From JABMOV01 sp964654545 (lineage in GTDB: Bacteria; Fidelibacterota; Marinisomatia; Marinisomatales; JABMOV01): a stretch of 64,000 nucleotides of DNA. Below the pieces are notes generated by a model that was not told the origin of the DNA, did not search any database, and was given only the letters and a program-made list of their open reading frames with translations. The stretch lies in contig CAZZIU010000006.1 in assembly GCA_964654545.1 (NCBI GenBank), positions 62,001 to 126,000 of the forward strand, read 5' to 3'. Made by a program: the position numbers and the translations under genes. This document shows, in pieces, positions 9,300-20,089 of the stretch; the stretch's first letter is position 1; each line of letters begins with the position of its first letter.

Positions 9300-11123
9300 A
9301 TGATTATAACCCAATTATTACTGAAAACTGAACGACCGACATCGTTTATTCCTGTCTTTTTTTTGGTGCTATCATTGAATTACAGTATTGGGCAAATTGG
9401 AGAAATCATCTGGGAGGAAAATTTTAATAATTTGGAAAACTGGATGAAAATTACTGGGAATGGTTCATGGGGATGGGGTAACGGTGAACTGGAATACTAT
9501 AAGGAAGAGAATGTCGAAATCTTGGAAATTCCTGGTGAGGCAGGAAATAATGCACTGCATATTGTCGCCAAAGAAGAATCCGGTCCTGATATTGTTGATC
9601 AATGGGGCAATCCATTAAGCTATACTTCAGGAAAAGTAACCACGAAAGCTAAGGTTGCTATTAAATATGGTCTGATTGAAACAAGAGTAAAAATACCAAA
9701 CCTAGACGTTGGAGGTTGGCCGGCAGTATGGATGTTGGGTACTACAAACTATAATTGGCCTCGTAAAGGTGAAATTGATATGATGGAAATGGGTCATACC
9801 CAAGTCTTCAGGGATTTACATGATGAACACAACGGTGGTAATGGGTTAGATAATTCAACCGTGAATGACGCTGTTGGAGCAAATGCTATTTTTTATTCCG
9901 AAGCAGCTATAACACCAGAAAATCCTTCCAGTGCCGCTAGTATTTCGTGGGATCCGGATGATGATTATTGCAGACCTTATTATAACTATAGTTCGCCTCT
10001 CAATGATCGATTTATTATTTATCGTATGTATTGGGATGAAGATAGTATTCGATTTACGGTAATGGATAATAACATAGAATATGATCTTTATACATATCCT
10101 TTTCCAATTGATAGCACATCGGATGAATTTCAACAACCATTTTACTTGATTGCAAACCTTGCTATTGGTGGGGCATTTACGGATGTATATAATCTGGGAA
10201 ATCCCGGTAGTGGAGTACCGGTATCCATGCCATTCCCTGCAGATATGTATGTGGATTATATCAAAGTTATGTCATGGAATGGACAAGGTGAGGTAAGAAT
10301 TGGACCACCCGTTTCATACGAAGGCACATTCGGTGTATATACGGATACTACACCTACTGACACTTCTTTAATACCAGATGAATCATCGGAAATTTATGTT
10401 TGGGAGGGAACGTTATCGGATGGTAGCATTGGACCATATGAGGGAGAAAACGGTATTTCATGGATTACAACCGGTCTGGGATGGTTTGGTGCAGGTATTA
10501 TGTCCATTCAACCGATCAACTTGAGCGACTTTGGTGATGGCCACTTGAAATTCATGATCAATATCCCTGCTAATATTGCATTCAAAATTGGGATTATTGA
10601 TGCCTGGGGAAATCAGTCGTATGTTGACTTTCCAGCAAACCAGACAACATATGGTCTTATTAGAGATGGGAATTGGGGTCAGGCGAGCATTCCGGTTGGT
10701 GAAATCCGTGGCGAATTTATTGATCTCCGCATGTTGAGCTATGAATTTGTAATTCTTGAAGTAAATGGTGCTTCTTGTGAATTTGCACTGGATGATATTT
10801 ACTGGGTGAGTGGTGGAACGACGAATATTGAAGATGAAACCGTCAATGATTTATCGCCGATAAATTTCAAGTTAAACAATAATTATCCAAACCCATTCAA
10901 TCCCATAACTACGATGAGTTATTCTATCCCCAAAACCGCCAATGTTGAATTGACCGTATTTGATGTTAATGGGACTATTGTTGAAACTTTGGTTAATGAA
11001 ACTCAAAATGCAGGTTCATATTTCATAAATTGGAATGCAAAAGATAAATCTTCAGGATTCTATTTTTATCAACTAAAAACCGGCACATTTCACAGTGTGA
11101 AAAAATGTATTTTATTGAAATAA
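9300..11123 (+). CDS. GH16 glucanase with C-terminal accessory domain and type IX sorting domain
   Basis: 607 residues. Hydrophobic export signal at about 14-31; GH16 domain about 32-330 with GEIDMMEMG (E158, D160, E163, bulge form), closing at MYVDYIKVMSW. Residues about 375-520 form a separate beta-rich domain (EIYVWEGTLSDGSIGPYEGENG ... CEFALDDIYWVSGG, broken here by many residues) similar in style to carbohydrate-binding modules; I cannot assign a CBM family. The last about 80 residues are a classical sorting domain (NYPNPFNPITTMSYSIP and ending KCILLK). Spacing of 37 bases after the upstream GH16 is the longest gap in this stretch but no terminator is visible. Predicted secreted endo-beta-1,3-glucanase (laminarinase-like). 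Confidence 0.83.
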   Translation: MIITQLLLKTERPTSFIPVFFLVLSLNYSIGQIGEIIWEENFNNLENWMKITGNGSWGWGNGELEYYKEENVEILEIPGEAGNNALHIVAKEESGPDIVDQWGNPLSYTSGKVTTKAKVAIKYGLIETRVKIPNLDVGGWPAVWMLGTTNYNWPRKGEIDMMEMGHTQVFRDLHDEHNGGNGLDNSTVNDAVGANAIFYSEAAITPENPSSAASISWDPDDDYCRPYYNYSSPLNDRFIIYRMYWDEDSIRFTVMDNNIEYDLYTYPFPIDSTSDEFQQPFYLIANLAIGGAFTDVYNLGNPGSGVPVSMPFPADMYVDYIKVMSWNGQGEVRIGPPVSYEGTFGVYTDTTPTDTSLIPDESSEIYVWEGTLSDGSIGPYEGENGISWITTGLGWFGAGIMSIQPINLSDFGDGHLKFMINIPANIAFKIGIIDAWGNQSYVDFPANQTTYGLIRDGNWGQASIPVGEIRGEFIDLRMLSYEFVILEVNGASCEFALDDIYWVSGGTTNIEDETVNDLSPINFKLNNNYPNPFNPITTMSYSIPKTANVELTVFDVNGTIVETLVNETQNAGSYFINWNAKDKSSGFYFYQLKTGTFHSVKKCILLK

Positions 11124-11126
11124 CCA

Positions 11127-12302
11127 ATGGGTAATAAATCAATACTGATGGGACTATTGTTAATTGCATGTAAAAGCGATGATTTTGAAGAACATCCTAT
11201 GAGCTATTCAGTAAATGACCATAATATTTTGGTAAATGGAGAGATATTGGAAATACGAGGTATAGTATACATTCCTGGTTACCCGGGATATCTACCATGG
11301 GAAATTGAGAATTCAACCAATCTATCCTCTAACCTAAAAAATAGTATTTTAGATGATATTGCACATATTAAGGAATTGGGTGCGAATACTATTCGTTTAT
11401 GGGGTGCACCTGAATACTGTTATCAGGCAGTAAAAGAAGTAGGGGATTTACATATTTTACAAACATTATGGGTTGATGGCGAACAGAGTGATTTTTTTGA
11501 TTCTGTATTTGTAGAAAATACAAAAAACTATTTTCGTGATGTAATTAACAGGATATATGGTGTGTTTGAAAATAAACAAGCACCTGTCTGTTCTTATATA
11601 ATTGGAAACGAATTAAGTGAGTTATCCATTATAAATACCAATCAAAACCATCCTGAAATAACTTCCTATACTGGTGATTATATCATGACGGATTCAAGTT
11701 TAACGGCATCTGAAGTATTCCTTGCCCAAATGGGAGATTATGTGAAATCTTATATTTTTGAAAATTATGGCACTCTCCCTTTAGTTACTTATTCGAATGA
11801 TATTCGTACCGATGAAGTCATCGATACCCCATTCCTTGATTTCAGAAGTCACAATGCATATTCATACGCTGTAGATTATTATTTAGACAATCCACCCACG
11901 GGATCTACATCCAGAACGGTTTTTCAGGGATGGGTAGAATATTTGAAAAATAAATATCCATACAAACCATTATTAATAACAGAAACAGGGTTAAGTGTAT
12001 CACCAAATTCACTCCACGTTGGGCCTCCAAATTATGGTTATGGAGGGAATACGGAAGTTGAACAAAGTGAGGGAATTATTCAAAACCTAACGGATGTTGA
12101 ATCAGCGCAATATCCAATTGCAGGGGTTATTATCCATGAATATCTGGATTCATGGTGGAAATTTGGTTACGAAGATTCGTTCAATCAGGATCCAGACGAT
12201 GTTGAAGAATGGTTTGGACTGGTGAAGCTAATTCAACAAGACGAATGGTATACAACCCAAAACCGTCCGATTATAGAACAATTATCAACCTACTGGCAAT
12301 AA
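11127..12302 (+). CDS. Glycoside hydrolase of TIM-barrel clan GH-A type, lipoprotein
   Basis: 391 residues. A short lipoprotein signal ends at LLIAC (Cys15). The body looks like a clan GH-A barrel: VNGEILEIRGIVYIPGYPG at the entry, ELGANTIRLWGAPE on an early strand, IIGNEL with N161-E162 as candidate acid/base, and LLITETGLS with E286 as candidate nucleophile. These NE and ETG pairs resemble GH17/GH2-C/GH5-like glucanases, but I cannot fix the family. In context with three GH16 enzymes it probably trims beta-1,3-glucan oligosaccharides. Starts three bases after the previous stop, and ends 20 bases before the symporter gene, which has its own AAGGAG ribosome site. Confidence 0.7.
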   Translation: MGNKSILMGLLLIACKSDDFEEHPMSYSVNDHNILVNGEILEIRGIVYIPGYPGYLPWEIENSTNLSSNLKNSILDDIAHIKELGANTIRLWGAPEYCYQAVKEVGDLHILQTLWVDGEQSDFFDSVFVENTKNYFRDVINRIYGVFENKQAPVCSYIIGNELSELSIINTNQNHPEITSYTGDYIMTDSSLTASEVFLAQMGDYVKSYIFENYGTLPLVTYSNDIRTDEVIDTPFLDFRSHNAYSYAVDYYLDNPPTGSTSRTVFQGWVEYLKNKYPYKPLLITETGLSVSPNSLHVGPPNYGYGGNTEVEQSEGIIQNLTDVESAQYPIAGVIIHEYLDSWWKFGYEDSFNQDPDDVEEWFGLVKLIQQDEWYTTQNRPIIEQLSTYWQ

Positions 12303-12322
12303 ATCGTTAATAAGGAGTAATT

Positions 12323-13960
12323 ATGAACTTTTCAGCAATTGACTATACCGTATTCATAGCCTACATCCTGGGGATTGTAGGACTTGGGCTCTGGGTATCC
12401 AGGGACAAAGAAGGGCACATAAAGGACTCTAAAGATTATTTTTTAGCAGGTAAATCTCTCCCCTGGTGGGCGATTGGTTCATCATTGATTGCTGCCAATA
12501 TTTCTGCCGAACAATTCATCGGTATGTCCGGATCAGGGTTTGCGATTGGTCTTGCTATTGCAACGTATGAGTGGATGGCAGCCATCACCCTGATTATTGT
12601 GGGAAAATTCTTTCTACCGATTTTTATCGAAAAAAAGCTCTACACCATTCCAGAATTCGTTGAAAAACGATTCTCAACAAATCTAAAAACAATTCTGGCA
12701 GTCTTCTGGGTAGCGTTATTTGTTTTTGTTAACCTCACCTCAGTGCTGTACCTTGGCGGAAAAGCAATTGATACCATCCTGGGGAGTGGTGATGGGAGTA
12801 TATTGTTCTATGCTATTCTAGGTCTGGCATTTATTGCAGCCGCCTACTCATTATATGGAGGTCTATCCGCTGTGGCCTGGACTGATGTATTGCAAGTGAC
12901 TCTTCTGGTAATAGGTGGACTTATTACATCGATTATTGCGTTAAATCATGTGACTCCAGACGGTGGGTTGATAAATGGGTTGTCGCATATTTACAATACG
13001 GCTGGTGACAAATTTCATATGATTCTGTCACGCGATAATCCACAATATTTCAACCTGCCCGGGATCACGATTCTCATAGGTGGCATGTGGGTGGCAAATC
13101 TATATTACTGGGGATTCAATCAATATATTATTCAGCGTACACTGGCTGCGAAATCCCTGGCAGAGGCACAGAAAGGAATTGCCTTCGCTGCATTTTTGAA
13201 ATTAATCATTCCGTTGATAGTAGTTATCCCTGGTATTGTTGCCTTTGTAATGTATTCTCAACCGGAGGGAACGGCACTCATCCCTGGTGTAAAAGAAGCT
13301 TTTGCCAACGGTAGTGGCGGTATTAATTATGATAAAGCTTACCCCTGGTTGATCAGCGTGTTTATTCCCACCGGTCTGAAAGGATTGGTATTGGCGGCGT
13401 TAACGGCAGCGATCGTATCCTCGTTGGCGTCTATGTTGAATTCAACATCCACCATTTTTACAATGGATATTTACAAACCTTATTTTGCCAAAACCGACGA
13501 TGAACATAAACTGGTGAATGTTGGCCGTGTGGTTGCTTTTGTCGCCTTGTTTATTGCTATCATAATGGCCCCTGTAATGGGCAACATTCCACAAATGTTT
13601 CAGTATATTCAAGAATACACCGGACTTGTGAGCCCTGGTATTCTTGCGGTGTTCATAATGGGACTCTTCTGGAAAAAAGCCACCAATAAAGGGGCTATTG
13701 CTGGTGTGTTGTCATCTATTCTTATCGCGTTTCTGTTGAAAGCAACGATTGTGGATTTACCCTTTCTTGATCAAATGTTTTACACCATGCTTATCACTAT
13801 GGTTATCATTGCAGGTGTCAGTATAACCACCTCGGAAACAGACGATGACCCGAAAGGTATTCCGTTGGTTGCCAGTACCTTTAAAACCGGACCAGCATTT
13901 AATATCAGTGCTTATGCGATATTGCTAATCCTGGTCGTTCTGTATACTGTTTTCTGGTAG
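12323..13960 (+). CDS. Sodium/solute symporter, SSS family (SGLT-like sugar transporter)
   Basis: 545 residues with about 14 hydrophobic segments. Diagnostic blocks of the sodium:solute symporter family are present: KDYFLAGKSLPWW near residue 35, GSSLIAANISAEQFIGMSG (TM1 of the LeuT-like core), YSLYGGLSAVAWTDVLQ, and GLVLAALTAAIVSSLASMLNS with the sodium-site serines. Its length and sequence style match the SGLT/vSGLT branch that imports glucose or galactose rather than proline or pantothenate carriers. A strong ribosome site (AAGGAG) lies just upstream. As the last gene of the glucan locus it would import the released monosaccharide. Substrate is inferred from context. Confidence 0.88.
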   Translation: MNFSAIDYTVFIAYILGIVGLGLWVSRDKEGHIKDSKDYFLAGKSLPWWAIGSSLIAANISAEQFIGMSGSGFAIGLAIATYEWMAAITLIIVGKFFLPIFIEKKLYTIPEFVEKRFSTNLKTILAVFWVALFVFVNLTSVLYLGGKAIDTILGSGDGSILFYAILGLAFIAAAYSLYGGLSAVAWTDVLQVTLLVIGGLITSIIALNHVTPDGGLINGLSHIYNTAGDKFHMILSRDNPQYFNLPGITILIGGMWVANLYYWGFNQYIIQRTLAAKSLAEAQKGIAFAAFLKLIIPLIVVIPGIVAFVMYSQPEGTALIPGVKEAFANGSGGINYDKAYPWLISVFIPTGLKGLVLAALTAAIVSSLASMLNSTSTIFTMDIYKPYFAKTDDEHKLVNVGRVVAFVALFIAIIMAPVMGNIPQMFQYIQEYTGLVSPGILAVFIMGLFWKKATNKGAIAGVLSSILIAFLLKATIVDLPFLDQMFYTMLITMVIIAGVSITTSETDDDPKGIPLVASTFKTGPAFNISAYAILLILVVLYTVFW

Positions 13961-13983
13961 GGTAGTCAACACAAGGAATCCGG

Positions 13984-14655
13984 ATGATCATGCAGGAGAT
14001 TTACTTACCGGTTATCATTTTAGCGCTGGTCACAGTGTTTTTGATACTATTCTTTTATTTTGAAACAAAACGAAGGGAAAAACTTGCTGCCTTTGCGAAA
14101 GGACTTGGTTTTGATTTTTATAAAAAAGGAAATACAAAACTGTTGGACCACCTCAACCATTTTCATTTGTTTTCCCAGGGACATTCACGGAAAATCAAAA
14201 ATCTGATTTATGGGGAAAAGGATGATGTAATCATGGGCATTTTCGGATACCAGTACACGACCGGTGGAGGGAAAAGTTCGCATACATCAAGGCAAACGGT
14301 ATTGTACATATCGTCTCCTCAAATGGAATTGCCTCAATTCGCAATTCGTCCGGAAAATATTTTCCACAGAATTGGTGCATCATTTGGGTATCAGGATATT
14401 GATTTTCCGGGGCATGAGGCCTTTTCAAAACAATTTCTTGTTCGTGGCCGTAATGAGATGGCAATAAAATCCATGTTAAATGAAAAAATATTGGACTACT
14501 GCGTTAATAAAGGCAAGCTATGCACTGAAGGAAAAAATGACCAGTTGATTGTATATTATCAGAAAAAAAGAATTAAACCGGAACTACTTCAATCATTTAT
14601 AAAGGAAGGGTTAGAGCTTTTTCAGCTCTACCGAGATGCTGGTGAGAAAGACTAG
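13984..14655 (+). CDS. Membrane-anchored protein of unknown function
   Basis: 223 residues. A single strong transmembrane segment at about 5-26 is followed by KRREK, so the rest should be cytoplasmic. The soluble part has a pattern seen in small uncharacterised single-pass proteins (FAKGLGFDFYKKGN, VIMGIFGYQYTTGGGKSSHTSRQTVLYI, then FAIRPENIFHRIG), but I recognise no named domain. An internal ATG at 13990 is an equally possible start. The stop codon (TAG, 14653-14655) directly abuts the stop of the convergent kinase gene (TTA on the plus strand at 14656), with no space for a terminator between them. Confidence 0.6.
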   Translation: MIMQEIYLPVIILALVTVFLILFFYFETKRREKLAAFAKGLGFDFYKKGNTKLLDHLNHFHLFSQGHSRKIKNLIYGEKDDVIMGIFGYQYTTGGGKSSHTSRQTVLYISSPQMELPQFAIRPENIFHRIGASFGYQDIDFPGHEAFSKQFLVRGRNEMAIKSMLNEKILDYCVNKGKLCTEGKNDQLIVYYQKKRIKPELLQSFIKEGLELFQLYRDAGEKD

Positions 14656-17600
14656 TTAATTAGAAAGGTGATGGTGCATTGCCTTCAGCAATACGGATTG
14701 TTTTAACGGTTTAGTTAAAAATTCATTACAGCCGGCATCCAGACATTTTTTCTTTTCAGATTTAAAAGCATGGGCAGAAATAATAATTATTGGTGTGTTT
14801 TTCCATTGAACCGATTTTCTCATGAAATGCACCATGTCTAAGCCGTCTTCTTTCCCGGGTAGTTTCAAGTCAATCAAAGCAAGGTCAATGGATTGGGTAT
14901 CCAATACTTTTTTAGCTTGTTTTACATTGGATGCTGCATGGAGTAAATGGTCATTCCCAAGGTAGTTAAGTAATAGTTTTTGCGACTCAGGATCATCTTC
15001 CAAACTTAATATGGACAAACCCTTTAATTGGAGCTGGTCGTCCTCATCAGGAGATTCTTCCGGTGTGTTATCGGTTAATGATTGATCATAACTTTCGAAT
15101 GTCAGTACAAAACTTGTGCCTGCATTTTTTTTGCTTTTTACCTGGATATCTATTCCATTCATGTCAAGATGACGCTTGGTTATGGCCATACCCAATCCGA
15201 TTCCCTGAAACTTTTTAGTATACCCTTCACTTTCTTGTGTAAATGCATCGAATATTCTATCTATGTATTTTGACGAAATTCCAATTCCAGTATCCACAAT
15301 AGATAAAATATATTGTGCATTGTTCTGTTCTAGTGAGACCTGAATATGACCTTCACGAGTGTACTTTATTGCATTATCAACAATATTCATAACAGATTGG
15401 GACACACCGTACTTGTCGGCGTGTACCATAGCAGAATCAATATCGCAATTGAATTCCAACTCCAGAGACTTGTTTATGGCAAAGGATTCTGCTTCATGCA
15501 ATACATGTGAAACGATGGATTTCAAATCAATTACTTCTTTATGAACATCATATGTCCCTGTTTCAATTTGGGACAAATCTAATATTTCATGCACAGTACG
15601 CATTAAGCGCTGACCGCTGGCATTGATTGTATCAAACAAGGACACAATATCCTTGTCCACTTTATTTTTGATATTATCACGGATGATGTCGTTGAACCCC
15701 AGAATCGAATTTAACGGTGTCCTGATTTCATGGGACATATTTGCAAGGAACAAGGTTTTCACTCTACTGGCTTGTTCAGCACGTATCCTGGCTTCCTCCA
15801 GTTTAAGTTGAAACTCTATCTGACTTGTGATATCCTGTACAGTACCAATGGAACGCAGAGGCTTCCCATCAGCATCGAATTCTGTTTCACACCGTTCATG
15901 CATATATTTTATTTTATTATTACGGACCATGATCCGATGCTGAACATCAAACCGTTTTCCGCTTTTGAAATGTTTCTGAAAGGTTCTATCTACTTTTTCA
16001 CGATCTTCAGGTAAAATAATCTTGAGGAAGGCACTGTAAGTGTGATCAAAGTTTTCCCTCTTGATATCGAATAAGTGATAGACCTCATTTGACCAGGTCA
16101 GTATATTGGTCTGTAGGTCCAGTTCCCAACTCCCGAGCTGGGAGATGGATTGTGCTTCTCGTAATCGTGCCTCACTGATTCGTAGCGCTTTTTCACCCTT
16201 AAACCGATTAATGGTATTGGCAATCTGATCCGATACGAATTCCAACACATTTAAATCCCGATCGCTTAAGCGAATGTCCTCCGAATAAGTCTGTACAACC
16301 ACAACACCGATGGCTTTGTTTTCAACTTTAAGTGGGGAACCCAGCCAGTCAATGGAATTGGATCCAATCGTATTAACTTCTCCACTTTTTGTTAAGTCTT
16401 CAAACATTTCAGGAGTAACCAAAATCGATTTTTGCGTTTTCAGCACGTATTCGGTCAAACCTTTACCTGCGTCCTGAGGATCTGGTTTTGGATCAAATTC
16501 GTCTACAAAATAGGGGAATGACAGGCGATGGTTATCACTCTCATACAGTGCAATATAAAAATTATTTGCCGGTATCAGTTCACCAATTAAGGTATGAATT
16601 TCTTTATAAAGATCATCCAGGGATAGTGCAGTATGAGAAGCCTCAGATATACGATACACGATATTATTGGCCTTGTTTAACCAATTCCGTTCTGTGATAT
16701 CCTCTACAATTGATAACCAATAGTCTTCGCCACGGATTCGTGTGCGCGTTAACGAGAGGAGGGCATCGTAATAACCACCGTCTTTACGCTTAAACCGTAA
16801 TTCATATTCAGATACAATGCCTTTTTCTTGCGCAATTGTAAATACTTTTTCTCTGTCGTACGAGCTATTAAAAAGTGCCGAAACATTCCCGATTTTCTCA
16901 ATGTCTTCGCGTGTATATCCTCCCGGTTTTAACATGGCATCGTTAAACGCCAGTATGTTGCCTTGCATATCAGCCAGACCAAGACCAACGGGAATATTTT
17001 CAAATAATGTCCTGAACTGCACTTCGCTTTCACGCAGGGATATTTCCGCCTGGTATATTTCAGTTATATCATCCACAACAATAATATATCCGGTTAATTT
17101 GCCATTCGTCTTTTGGGGTACACCTTTAAGATTGATCACCAACTCACGTCCCCAGTGGGATGTATAGGGAATTTTATTCAATTCAAAAGGTTTACCGATA
17201 TCAAGCGCTGATTGATAGATATCGGAAATGCCCGCCTTTTTGAGTTCCTTAATATTCATCCCAAGTTTCATTGTTTCTTCTATTCCCGGACTTCCCACAA
17301 TGGTAAGAAACGCTTTATTTGCACTGGTAACACTGCCTTTGGTATCTACAGTAACAATTCCAACTGGAGCCGAATCCACGATATTTTTGTTGAATTTAGA
17401 AAGCCTGGATAGCTGGTCTTCCGCCTTCTTTCTCTCGGAAACATCTCGAACAGTGGCGATTACCATGGGATTACCATCCAGCTCGAAATAGGTTGACGTA
17501 ATATCAACCGGTACCGGGTTGCCATTCTTTTTTATATGATATTGCAACGAAGCTTTCACCANNNNNNNNNNNNNNNNNNNNNNNNNNNNNNNNNNNNNNN

Positions 17601-19889
17601 NNNNNNNNNNNNNNNNNNNNNNNNNNNNNNNNNNNNNNNNNNNNNNNNNNNNNNNNNNNNNACCGGTACCGGGTTGCCATTCTTTTTTATATGATATTGC
17701 AACGAAGCTTTCACCATTTCTCCCCGGCTTGTATCCACTTTATCCGTTATCATTGGTTGTTTATTAGCTGTTATTTGTTCTAGTCGGAGACCCAGCAGTT
17801 CTTCTTTAGTATATCCGTACAGTTTTTCTGCTGAACTGTTTACATCAATAATTTTTTGATTTTTAATATCGATTAGAAAGAGGGCATCCGGATTGGTTTG
17901 GAACAAGGTGCGGTATTTTTGTTCATTTTCTCTTAAGAGGACGGCATCTCGCTGGCGTTTTATTGCCGACCCCATTGCACTGGCGCTGGATTTCAATATA
18001 TTGATTTCAGATTGAGACCAATTCCTTTCATATGTGCATTGATCAAACCCTATGAATCCCCACCATTTTTCATCAACAAATACAGGAACGACAAGGATAC
18101 TTGTTATGTCCTGAGGAACAAGTATTTCTTTTTCCTTGGGAGGAAAATCCTTAACGTGGCCGCTGATAATTTCACCCTCAGAAAGGGTATTTATCCAGCG
18201 GCTCATTCCCCCTTCAACATAAGGAAAATCTACCAGCTCAGGGTTACCCGACTGGGAGGTGATTCCCTCTGAAACCCATTCATGTATTTGCGTTGTGAGT
18301 ATTGACTTATCGTCACTTACGCGATTTTTAAAGATATAGACACGATTGACATCCATCCTTTTGCCAATCTGCTCAATCACATCCTGGGCGACATCCTGCC
18401 AAACAGAGGCAGTCATAAATTGATAGATGGAATAATTAACGGTTTCTAAAAGCGAAATGTAATAGTCTCGATCCTTTTGGACTTTTCGTAAATCAGTTAT
18501 ATCCAAGGCGACAACCTGAATGGCTGGTTCATCCATATAATTGATCTGGGTGGCACTGATGATGGCATAGACCGTCTTACCATTTTTAGTAATCAATCTT
18601 TCTTCTAATGGGGGCAAGTCCTGCTCATTTTCTATTGCCTTTTGGATACGCGATCCGATTTCTTTACGAATGTCAGGATGGATGATATTGAGAATCGGTT
18701 CACCGATTAATTCATCCTCATTATTATAATCCAACAGAGTAACGGCACGATCATTGAGCATTAACCACTTGAAGTTGCGATGAACACCAATGGCAATGGG
18801 GGCAGAATTGATTAGATTTCGATAGCGATCTTCACTCTCCTTCAATTGTTTTTTTGCAGCAGTGTGTTCAGTAATATCCCGCAGTGTAATAATTTTTCCC
18901 GTATACTGATTTAGAGCATTAAACAGGTATCGTATTTGCAAATCGAAGCAACGTTCTTCTCCATCCATTGTCCGGTATAACCGTGTTCCCGTTTCCTTGT
19001 CTGATAGAACAATGTTTTCCAGTTCCTTCCAAAATCCTAACACATCGGATACACCCATACCCAAGGTTTTTTTCGGTTGAGATTTTAGGATATGATTCAT
19101 GGCCGGGTTCACATCCGCCACCTTGCCATTGCCATCAAGGACGAGCAACGCGTCAGGCATTGTATCAATCAATTTATTTCTAGCCGTTGGGATAAGATTT
19201 AGTAGTTGGAATCTGAAGATCCCGATTGCCAGCAAAATTCCGGAAAGGATAAATGCAATGGGTGTCCATTCCATGCCGGGGATCGGGTTAAAATCAAAAA
19301 CGTAAATAATATTGCCGGCGAAAGGAAATAACATACCCACGAGAAGGAGAATAATCTGCGTTTTATAATAAGAATGTAACTGGAATAGCGTTCGAAGAAA
19401 TACGAGAACTCCGCCTATAAGAAATAGGTAGGCATAGGCGGTATATATCCAGAATAATTTTCCGTGGGCATAGATACCAATATTATCTTCATTGATAACA
19501 ATACTGGTATAGAACATATAATGCCAGTTATTGGTGAGAACTGCAAAAAAGGAGAATAGGGGTATAATAGACAATAAAACAATGTACTTTTTTTGCAGAA
19601 ATCGAGTATGGTTTCCGAAAGCAAGCGCCAATAGAAAATACAATATGGGCACACTTACAATTCCAAGATAGGTTACCTGTGTCCAGAATAATTTCAATGG
19701 AACTGTTTTTGCCGCCATTTCAAATATGGCAGCAAATGTCCACAAAACAACCCCCACTTCAAGATAAAACAGATACCGTGCAGTAAGTGATTTTCGTCGA
19801 TGCCAGGCGATATATAAAACAATCAGCCCAATGATGGTGGCTGTCAATAAAGACCAGCTAATAATGTTAAATGCGTAATATTTTGTCAT
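14656..19889 (-). CDS. Giant hybrid sensor histidine kinase (7TM, multiple PAS/GAF, HisKA, HATPase, REC)
   Basis: Two long minus-strand frames (17556-19889 and 14656-17559) are one gene broken by a false 100-N gap. The flanks share 55 identical bases, and collapsing them joins ...MVKASLQYHIKKNGNPVP to VDITSTYFELDG in frame, giving about 1690 residues. Order: seven-helix N-terminal sensor (about 1-225), PAS, PAS, GAF-like (VWQDVAQDVIEQIGKRMDVN), PAS spanning the gap, PAS (NIVDSAPVGIVTVD), PAS (FENIPVGLGLAD), second GAF, PAS, then HisKA with FLANMSHEIRTPLNS (phospho-His codon at 15730-15732), HATPase with VDTGIGIS and GIGLGMAI, and a C-terminal receiver domain (LALIDLKLPG, with the acceptor Asp, and FLTKPL). 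It probably passes phosphate from the His to its own receiver or to an unseen partner. Ligand unknown. Confidence 0.85.
17507..17716. repeat. 55-bp duplicated flanks around a false scaffold gap
   Basis: Bases 17507-17561 and 17662-17716 are identical (both start ACCGGTACCGGG and end TTTCACCA) and border a run of exactly 100 Ns. This is the pattern left when two contigs that overlap by a k-mer length are scaffolded instead of merged. Removing one copy and the Ns restores a single kinase reading frame. It is an assembly feature, not a biological repeat. Confidence 0.93.
17562..17661. other. Assembly gap, 100 Ns (artificial)
   Basis: Exactly 100 Ns inside the hybrid kinase gene. The flanks overlap by 55 bases, so the true distance is likely minus 55 and no sequence is missing. 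Confidence 0.97.
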
Positions 19890-20089
19890 GAAATGGGTTT
19901 TTCCTAATCATCCGGGCGGTCGTCTTTGCATACCAAATCAAGTTGGGTCAACGCCAGGATGAGTGACAGCGACATATCATGAATATGTTTGATTAACCGA
20001 ATATAGGAGATAAATATTTATTCATCAACTATGAAAGAATTTGATAATAAAGTTTATAATTGGTTTTAAATAGTAAGAGAAATAGCCCG
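19890..20089. other. Intergenic region upstream of the hybrid kinase
   Basis: About 200 bases between the ATG of the kinase (minus strand, at 19889) and the end of the kinase remnant. It must contain the kinase promoter or read-through from upstream. I see no coding potential, clear terminator or repeat in it. Confidence 0.5.
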
